Assembly (NCBI GenBank): GCA_025963955.1
Contig: JAOPZU010000476.1
Location: 1 to 5,063, forward strand
Source of the DNA: Solirubrobacterales bacterium
Lineage (GTDB): Bacteria; Actinomycetota; Thermoleophilia; Solirubrobacterales; Solirubrobacteraceae
Reading direction: 5' to 3'
Length of the DNA stretch: 5,063 bases
Shown: piece by piece, positions 1 to 4,054 of the stretch
Layout of the letters: each line of letters begins with the position of its first letter
Numbering within the stretch: position 1 is the stretch's first letter
The notes under the pieces: model-generated
Databases searched by the model: none
Told to the model about the DNA's origin: nothing
The model's input: only the letters and a program-made list of their open reading frames with translations
Made by a program: the position numbers and the translations under genes

Positions 1-4
1 GGCC

Positions 5-748
5 GTGGACCGCGCGCCCCTGGTGACGCAGACGGCCGCGCGGCTACGCCGCCTGCTGCCGGGCGACGCCCGCTACGGCGACACGCTCTCGACCGCGGGC
101 AAGCTCCCGGCGGACCTCCTCGGGCGCGAGCTCGCCGCGCGCGGCGCCGAGCGCCCGAGTGCCGTCCGCGAGCTCGGCCTCGGCGCCCTCCAGGTCTGGC
201 AGGCGATCTCCGAGGGCGTGGGCCGCGGTCACGGCGACCAGCCCGTCTCGATCCTCTTCACCGACCTGGTCGGGTTCTCCTCGTGGGCGCTGGAAGCCGG
301 CGACTCGGCGGCCGTCCACCTGCTGCGCGCGGTCGGGGACGCCCAGGAGGACGCCATCGCGACCTACGGCGGGCGCGTGGTCAAGCGGCTCGGGGACGGG
401 CTCATGGCCGTCTTCACGAGCCCCGAGGACGCGGTCGCCGCCGCCGTGGAGGCGCAGGCAAACGTCGGCCGCGTGGACGTCGACGGGTACCGGCCGCAGC
501 TGCGGGCGGGCGTGCACGTCGGCACGCCGCGCAAGCTCGGCGGTGACTACCTGGGGGTCGACGTGAACGTCGCCGCGCGGGTGGCGGAGGCGGCGAAGGG
601 TGGCGAGGTGCTCGTCTCCGATCCGGTGGCCGATCACCTGGAGGCCGACGGGCACGCGTACCTCTACCGCCTGGGCCGGCGCCGCCGCCTGCGGGCCGCG
701 GGCGCTCCGCGTGAGCTGCGCGTGCGGCGCGTCGAGCCCACCCGCTGA
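5..748 (+). CDS. Class III adenylate/guanylate cyclase (start uncertain)
   Basis: Predicted to make cAMP from ATP in the cytoplasm; no membrane segment is visible. The first 80 residues are mostly helical and match no domain I can name; the catalytic domain covers about 81-245. Visible active-site residues: metal-binding D87 in FTDLVGF; K127 and G130-D131-G132 in VVKRLGDG, giving the purine-selecting lysine and the second metal aspartate; D181 in GGDYLG, the usual adenine-contacting position; N188 and R192 in VNVAAR, the transition-state pair. Lys plus Asp at the specificity positions favours ATP over GTP. All key residues are present, so it should be active. The GTG at base 5 is only the first start inside the window; the frame stays open to the left edge, so the 5' end may be missing. 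It converges on the dehydrogenase gene, whose stop lies 15 bases away. Family call is firm; start and regulatory input are unknown. Confidence 0.9.
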   Translation: MDRAPLVTQTAARLRRLLPGDARYGDTLSTAGKLPADLLGRELAARGAERPSAVRELGLGALQVWQAISEGVGRGHGDQPVSILFTDLVGFSSWALEAGDSAAVHLLRAVGDAQEDAIATYGGRVVKRLGDGLMAVFTSPEDAVAAAVEAQANVGRVDVDGYRPQLRAGVHVGTPRKLGGDYLGVDVNVAARVAEAAKGGEVLVSDPVADHLEADGHAYLYRLGRRRRLRAAGAPRELRVRRVEPTR

Positions 749-770
749 GGCGGCCGCCGGCGCTCAGGGG
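741..770. terminator. Inverted repeat spanning both convergent stop codons, possible bidirectional terminator
   Basis: The arms CTGAG (745-749) and CTCAG (763-767) pair perfectly. They extend through CCC (741-743) with GGG (768-770) if G744 bulges out. The stop codons of the cyclase (TGA, 746-748) and the dehydrogenase (TCA on plus, 764-766) fall inside the two arms. The 13-base loop is itself GC-palindromic (GGCGGCCGCC at 749-758). No T-tract follows on either strand, so this is not a canonical intrinsic terminator. Its position between convergent genes is the main support. Confidence 0.35.
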
Positions 771-1579
771 TTGCGCAGCCGCCCGCCCGCGGCCCGCTTG
801 ACCGCCGGCAGCAGCAGCGTCCGCGGGATCAGCCGCCCGCCGAGCACCATCCCCTTCGTCGCGACCCCCGGCGTGACGGTGCGCTTGCCGTGCAGCATCC
901 CGCGTACGGCGGCCGCGGCGACGTCCTGCGCCGGGACGGACATCCCACCGGGCGCCATGTCCTCCGCCCTCCCCACGCCGGCCACCGCGCCGAACTCGGT
1001 CGCGACCGGCCCCGGCGAGAGCGTCGTGACCGACACGCCGGTTCCGGCGAGCTCGGCGTGCAGCGACTCGCTGAACGTCTGCACGAACGACTTGGAGGCG
1101 GAGTAGGTCGCGAAGCCCGGCAGCGGCTGGTAGGCCACGACGCTCGCCACGTTAAGGATCGCGCCGGCGCCCGCCTCGACCATCGGCCACAGGAAGGCGC
1201 CCGTCAGCTCGTGCAGGGCGAGGACGTTGAGGCGGACCATCGCCTGCTCGCGCTCCAGCGGCAGCCCGTCGAAGCGCCCGAAGGAGCCGAAGCCCGCGTT
1301 GTTGACCACGCCGCTGACGTGCACGTCCGCCGCCCGCTGCTCCTCGATGAGCGCGGTGCGCGCGGTGTCGTCCCCGAGGTCGCACGGACGCACGGTGACG
1401 GTCACGCCCGTCGCCCGGTGGAGCTCCGTGGCCAGCGCCTGGAGCCGGTCGGCCCGCCGCGCCACGAGCGTGACGCCGTGCCCCAGGTCGGCCAGGCGCC
1501 GGGCGATCTGCTCACCGATGCCGGAGCTGGCGCCGGTGACCAGGACGGTGGCGCGGGGAGCGGGCTGCGGGAGGGCCAT
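764..1579 (-). CDS. Short-chain dehydrogenase/reductase (SDR), NAD(P)-dependent
   Basis: A classical SDR oxidoreductase of 271 residues, near the family norm plus a tail. Visible motifs: TGASSGIG at 15-22 (dinucleotide-binding turn), R41-R42 after the second strand (suggests NADP(H)), D67 in CDL (adenine contact), NNAG at 93-96, N118, S146, and the catalytic Y159-x3-K163 in YSASK, followed by SPGPVATEF at 188-196. The full N-S-Y-K tetrad is present, so it should be catalytic. The last 30 or so residues are hydrophobic and basic (GMVLGGRLIPRTLLLPAVKR) and could form an amphipathic, membrane-touching helix. The substrate cannot be told from sequence. The ATG at 1579 is 25 bases past the patatin stop on the same strand, so the two are probably co-transcribed. 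A lipid or fatty-acyl carbonyl substrate would fit that partner but is only inference. Confidence 0.93.
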   Translation of the reverse strand: MALPQPAPRATVLVTGASSGIGEQIARRLADLGHGVTLVARRADRLQALATELHRATGVTVTVRPCDLGDDTARTALIEEQRAADVHVSGVVNNAGFGSFGRFDGLPLEREQAMVRLNVLALHELTGAFLWPMVEAGAGAILNVASVVAYQPLPGFATYSASKSFVQTFSESLHAELAGTGVSVTTLSPGPVATEFGAVAGVGRAEDMAPGGMSVPAQDVAAAAVRGMLHGKRTVTPGVATKGMVLGGRLIPRTLLLPAVKRAAGGRLRNP

Positions 1580-1581
1580 GG

Positions 1582-1586
1582 CTCCT
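1582..1586 (-). promoter_or_regulatory. Shine-Dalgarno of the SDR gene (tight spacing)
   Basis: On the minus strand AGGAG lies only two bases before the ATG at 1579-1577, shorter than the usual 5-9. There is no other in-frame start between the patatin stop and this ATG, and the protein begins 14 residues before its TGASSGIG motif, as expected for an SDR. The start is therefore kept despite the spacing. Confidence 0.5.
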
Positions 1587-1604
1587 GACCCTAGATGCCC
1601 CGCC

Positions 1605-2930
1605 TCAGCGCCGGCGCATCGCCCGGAACTCGTCCAGCACCTGCTCCTCGCGCAGCCCGTCGACGTCGGCGGTGTCGACCTGGAAGTCGTGCGCCGCGTC
1701 CGCGCACCAGAAGCGCGGGTGCCGGTCCAGCCAGCGCTGGGCGTCGGCGGCGCCGGCCTCCAGCAGTCGCTCGACGAAGTGCTCGTCGAACATCAGGAAG
1801 GACAGCAGCTCGCCGCGGGAGCGCGTGCGGCCACCGCCGAGGATCCTCGAGAGGACCGGGTAGTCCGGCGAGCGCCACCCCCGCCAGCCCGCGTAGTGCC
1901 GGCGGAAGACCGCCTCCGCCATCGCCCCGACCTCGCCCTTCTCCTGCGGCGCGACCAGCGCGTAGGAGACCTTCTTGTAGGGCTTCTTCCCCTGTGAGGT
2001 GCGGTGGTTGCGCGCCGCCTGTGAGAAGCCGCTCCCGCCCGCGCTCTCGGCGTAGAAGGTGTTGACGGACGCCAGCCGGTGCAGGTCGGCCGCCACCTGG
2101 TCGACCAGCAGGCCGTCCAGGATGTTCGCGGTGACGTCGGCCAGGCGCGGCTGCACCGGCGTCACGGGGCGCACGGGCGGTGCCGCGAACGGCTCGAAGC
2201 CGATGACGATGACGCGGTCGGCCCCGAGCGCGAGGGCGGGCGCGATCGGCGAGTTCAGGCGCGTGCCGCCGTCGATGTAGTAGTCCGCCGCACTCGCCGG
2301 GCTCGTCACCTCGACGGGCGGGAACAGCAGCGGGATCGCGGCGCTCGCGCGCACGTGCTCGGCCTTCAGCGCACCGACGCGGACGTAGCGCACGTCGCTC
2401 GCCTGCCGGTTCGGCGGGACCTTGCCGTCCGTGTGGACGAAGGCGACCGGCCCTCCCCGGGTCAGCGCCGTGGCCACGACGCAGACCGACTCCATGACGC
2501 CGTGCTTGACGTTGCGCTGCAGCTGGTCCCAGTCGACCCAGGCGTCAAGGGATCCCGCGAGCGGCGTCGGGTCCATCACCGAGGCGAGCCGGACCCCGGG
2601 AACTTCGAGCAGCTCGCCGAGGAAGCGCAGCCCGGTGAGGGGGAGCGACGGCCCGATGATCGGCCTGATGACGTCGCCCTTGCGCATCTCCCGCCAGCGG
2701 GCGAGGACGATCTGCGCCTGCTCGGCGGCCGGACGGTCGGCCAGCGATCCGAGGAAGGCGGCGTTGATGGCGCCCACGCTCGTGCCGCAGGCGATCGTGA
2801 TCTGCTCGCCGCGCGCCTCCAGCGCCGGGAGCAGGACGGACAGCGCCCCCGCCTCGTACGCGCCGCGTGCACCGCCCCCGGGGAGGACGATCGCGATCTT
2901 GGGTCGGGTGGCGCCCGCGTCGTCGGCCAT
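1605..2930 (-). CDS. Patatin-like phospholipase / lipid acyl hydrolase
   Basis: A serine acyl hydrolase of the patatin/RssA type, using a Ser-Asp dyad on lipid ester bonds; 441 residues. The oxyanion-hole glycines are at 18-23 (GGGARG), the nucleophile S51 is in GTSVG (49-53), and the catalytic D220 is in DGG (220-222), followed by TRLNSPIAPAL. The patatin domain runs from about 11 to 245. The remaining 200 residues form a C-terminal region; RGELLSFLMFDEHFVERLLEAG (372-393, quoted in parts: RGELLSFLMF, then DEHFVERLLEAG) resembles a conserved tail I associate with actinobacterial patatins. No signal peptide or transmembrane segment is seen, so it is probably cytoplasmic. ATG 2930 is the only start in this frame before the core, yet it lacks a Shine-Dalgarno: the preceding bases are CCTTCCTGGCTC. 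The leader holds strong inverted repeats. It is followed after 25 bases by the SDR gene. Exact substrate is unknown. Confidence 0.93.
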   Translation of the reverse strand: MADDAGATRPKIAIVLPGGGARGAYEAGALSVLLPALEARGEQITIACGTSVGAINAAFLGSLADRPAAEQAQIVLARWREMRKGDVIRPIIGPSLPLTGLRFLGELLEVPGVRLASVMDPTPLAGSLDAWVDWDQLQRNVKHGVMESVCVVATALTRGGPVAFVHTDGKVPPNRQASDVRYVRVGALKAEHVRASAAIPLLFPPVEVTSPASAADYYIDGGTRLNSPIAPALALGADRVIVIGFEPFAAPPVRPVTPVQPRLADVTANILDGLLVDQVAADLHRLASVNTFYAESAGGSGFSQAARNHRTSQGKKPYKKVSYALVAPQEKGEVGAMAEAVFRRHYAGWRGWRSPDYPVLSRILGGGRTRSRGELLSFLMFDEHFVERLLEAGAADAQRWLDRHPRFWCADAAHDFQVDTADVDGLREEQVLDEFRAMRRR

Positions 2931-2947
2931 GAGCCAGGAAGGATCGC

Positions 2948-2964
2948 GGACGGGCCGTCCGGAC
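2948..2964. repeat. Overlapping small palindromes in the patatin leader
   Basis: GGACGG-G-CCGTCC occupies 2948-2960 (6-bp perfect arms around one base). It overlaps the perfect 8-bp palindrome GTCCGGAC at 2957-2964. They lie 18-34 bases upstream of the patatin ATG and abut the larger hairpin at 2963-2995, so alternative folds sharing bases are possible. GC richness makes short palindromes common, so function is uncertain. Confidence 0.4.
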
Positions 2965-2995
2965 GCACCGCCTCCGTGTCCAGCAGGCGGTGCGT
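2963..2995. repeat. Perfect 11-bp inverted repeat (stem-loop) between small gene and patatin
   Basis: ACGCACCGCCT (2963-2973) and AGGCGGTGCGT (2985-2995) are exact reverse complements around an 11-base loop (2974-2984). Read on the minus strand, the hairpin begins 38 bases after the small gene's stop and ends 32 bases before the patatin ATG. No T-tract follows, so it is not a standard intrinsic terminator. It could be a terminator without a U-tail, an attenuator or mRNA-stability element, or a protein-binding site. The repeat itself is certain; its role is not. Confidence 0.6.
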
Positions 2996-3033
2996 GATCT
3001 TGTCCACGCGGCCCCTGTACAGGCCGCGGGGGT

Positions 3034-3228
3034 CTACGCGGCGGCCGCGTACTCCGCGACGACGCCCATGTCGAGCTCGTCGACGGCGCGCCAGGCGTCC
3101 GCGGTCGAGCGGAAGGTGCCGAGATCCACCAGACCCTCGGGGCTGAGTGCGTGGACGGTGATGCTGCGGTCAGCCGTGCGCGTCAGCGCGATCGGCGTGG
3201 CCGGGACTTCGGGCGTCTGGGTCTGCAT
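3034..3228 (-). CDS. Small conserved-looking hypothetical protein, 64 residues
   Basis: I do not recognise the family. From ATG 3228 the protein has a polar, Pro/Thr-rich start (MQTQTPEVPATP), then a compact segment: strand-like ALTRTADRSITVHAL (14-28), GLVDLGTFRS (32-41) and a helix ADAWRAVDELD (43-53). This strand-strand-helix layout, with a G-x-F-x-(S/T) turn before the helix, resembles small DUF2188-like modules, but that is only a visual similarity. It ends in EYAAAA. There is no signal peptide or membrane segment. The start was chosen because GAAAGG lies six bases before this ATG; a longer GTG-started form from 3291 has no ribosome site and would run through a pseudo-palindrome. A CRP-like site lies about 80 bases upstream and a terminator-like palindrome separates it from the acidic-protein gene, so it probably has its own promoter. 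Confidence 0.65.
   Translation of the reverse strand: MQTQTPEVPATPIALTRTADRSITVHALSPEGLVDLGTFRSTADAWRAVDELDMGVVAEYAAAA
3035..3051. repeat. Inverted repeat over the small gene's stop codon
   Basis: TACGCGG (3035-3041) and CCGCGTA (3045-3051) are exact complements around three bases. It encodes the final YAAAA and part of the stop. It could fold in the mRNA at the stop codon, but the alanine codons (GCG, GCC) of a GC-rich genome could produce it by chance. Confidence 0.35.
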
Positions 3229-3234
3229 GAGATG

Positions 3235-3240
3235 CCTTTC
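3235..3240 (-). promoter_or_regulatory. Ribosome binding site deciding the small gene's start
   Basis: GAAAGG on the minus strand, with a six-base spacer (CATCTC) to the ATG at 3228. A second purine run, GGAGAGGAGAGG, lies further upstream just before an in-frame TTG. That TTG start (giving 11 more residues) is the main alternative. Confidence 0.55.
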
Positions 3241-3276
3241 ACGTTGGTGATCGAGCAACCTCTCCTCTCCATGCAC

Positions 3277-3290
3277 TGTGAGGCCTGACA
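3277..3290. promoter_or_regulatory. Pseudo-palindrome TGTGAGGCCTGACA upstream of the small gene
   Basis: Fourteen bases with dyad symmetry at all but one pair (TGT-g-AGGCCT-g-ACA). Its centre is 26 bases, about 2.5 helical turns, from the centre of the CRP-like site. It may be a second operator or weak half-site. It lies inside the untranslated leader if ATG 3228 is the start. Confidence 0.3.
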
Positions 3291-3299
3291 CCGTGTTCG

Positions 3300-3319
3300 G
3301 GTGTGACGCCGGTCACACC
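3300..3319. promoter_or_regulatory. CRP/GlxR-type cAMP receptor protein binding site
   Basis: The core TGTGA-CGCCGG-TCACA (3302-3317) matches the TGTGA-N6-TCACA consensus of CRP-family regulators at all ten defined bases. Symmetry extends to 8-bp arms, GGTGTGAC and GTCACACC, around four bases. In actinobacteria this consensus is bound by GlxR and mycobacterial Crp. The site is intergenic, centred about 80 bases upstream of the small gene's ATG and outside the acidic-protein gene, so the small gene (and possibly patatin downstream) is the natural target. A weak -10-like TACGGT (minus strand, 3322-3317) overlaps its edge, which would suit repression, but no convincing -35 is visible. Whether this genome encodes a CRP cannot be seen here. 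A hairpin function is possible, but no T-tract follows. Confidence 0.6.
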
Positions 3320-3324
3320 GTAGG

Positions 3325-3357
3325 GAGGCAGAAAGTCGGACGTCCGACTTTTGCCTC
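3325..3357 (-). terminator. Terminator-like long hairpin after the acidic-protein gene
   Basis: The core is a perfect 20-bp palindrome at 3332-3351, with halves AAAGTCGGAC and GTCCGACTTT. Pairing continues outward for six more base pairs (3325-3330 with 3352-3357) if G3331 is bulged. On the minus strand it starts nine bases after the acidic-protein stop; the A-run before and the TTTCTG after the GC stem fit a Rho-independent terminator, roughly symmetric and so potentially bidirectional. The T-run is short. A dimeric repressor operator is the main alternative, because perfect dyads of this length are also typical of operators. Confidence 0.55.
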
Positions 3358-3365
3358 TCCTCGTT

Positions 3366-3998
3366 CTAGAAGTCGAAGTCCTTCGGCGGCTTCTGCTCGA
3401 ACCAGAGCCGGTCGTGCTCCGGCGTCTCCTGCAGGAAGTCGGGCGTCTCCTCGAGCTCGTCGTGCTCGCTCGGCTCCTCGTCGGCCGGGACGATGTCGGG
3501 CGCGAGGGGCGCCGGCTCGGCGGCGGGCGGCGGAGTGGCCGGCGCGTCCCAGGCGAGGTCCTCCACCGGGGAGGGTGCGGGCGCGACGGGCGGAGGCACA
3601 TCCGTGACGGGCGGCGCCGACGCGGCCTCCAGGTCGGCCAGCGAGAAGGCGACGGTCGGCTGCCCGGCGTCGTCGGACAGCCCGGGCGTCGGACCCGGTA
3701 CCGGATCCGGCAGGGCGGGCTCGGGGTCCGCGGCCGGCTGGACGGTGGTCGGCGCCTCGTCGGCGTACACCGGCGCGTCGTCCTGGATCGGGATCGGCGC
3801 GTCGTCCGCCAGGACCTCGGGTTTGGCCAGCTCCGCGAACGCGGGCGGGTCGCCCGCGGGCGGCCCCGAGATCGCGAGCTCGCCCCGGACCACCGGGCCA
3901 AGCGCCTCGTGCTCCTGGCGAGCGACCTCGGTAGCGTCCGCGCCGTGCTGGCGCTTCAGCTCGAGGTGCTCACGGATGGCGTCGTCGAGCAGTCCCAT
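3366..3998 (-). CDS. Acidic, Pro/Ala-rich hypothetical protein with conserved-looking ends
   Basis: Function unknown; 210 residues. The N-terminus (MGLLDDAIREHLELKRQHGA, continuing to about residue 34) reads as an amphipathic helix. The middle, about 45-172, is low in complexity and rich in Pro, Ala, Asp and Glu, so probably disordered and strongly acidic. The C-terminus returns to ordered-looking sequence: LEETPDFLQETPEHDRLWFE (182-201) then QKPPKDFDF. I recall similar end segments in hypothetical proteins of Solirubrobacterales-type actinobacteria but cannot name a domain. The shape is two short binding motifs joined by a flexible linker, which would suit a tether or adaptor. ATG 3998 was chosen because the helix begins there; the frame is open upstream but only as Arg/Gly-rich shadow over the GGDEF gene. 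The Shine-Dalgarno is weak. It follows the diguanylate cyclase gene by 56 bases on the same strand, so co-transcription is plausible. Confidence 0.8.
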   Translation of the reverse strand: MGLLDDAIREHLELKRQHGADATEVARQEHEALGPVVRGELAISGPPAGDPPAFAELAKPEVLADDAPIPIQDDAPVYADEAPTTVQPAADPEPALPDPVPGPTPGLSDDAGQPTVAFSLADLEAASAPPVTDVPPPVAPAPSPVEDLAWDAPATPPPAAEPAPLAPDIVPADEEPSEHDELEETPDFLQETPEHDRLWFEQKPPKDFDF

Positions 3999-4054
3999 CG
4001 CGCCAAAGCCTACCCACCCGCCGCCACGACCGTGCACGGGGCCCTGCGGCGCGG

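Noticed and set aside
44..655. Minus-strand open frame opposite the adenylate cyclase
   Set aside because: The plus strand carries every cyclase catalytic residue; the opposite frame is an Arg/Ala/Asp-rich shadow.
749..758. GGCGGCCGCC and other GCGGCCGC-type palindromes as protein-binding sites
   Set aside because: Short GC-only palindromes are expected by chance in DNA of this composition, and nothing else supports a site.
2079..3146. Long plus-strand open frame opposite patatin
   Set aside because: Its translation is Arg/Asp/Gly-rich with no motif, and it lies antisense to a gene with a complete patatin active site. Long antisense frames are expected at this GC content.
3229..3291. GTG-initiated extension of the small protein adding 21 N-terminal residues
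   Set aside because: No Shine-Dalgarno precedes the GTG at 3291, whereas GAAAGG is well placed before ATG 3228. The extra residues are not protein-like and would overlap the probable promoter/operator region.
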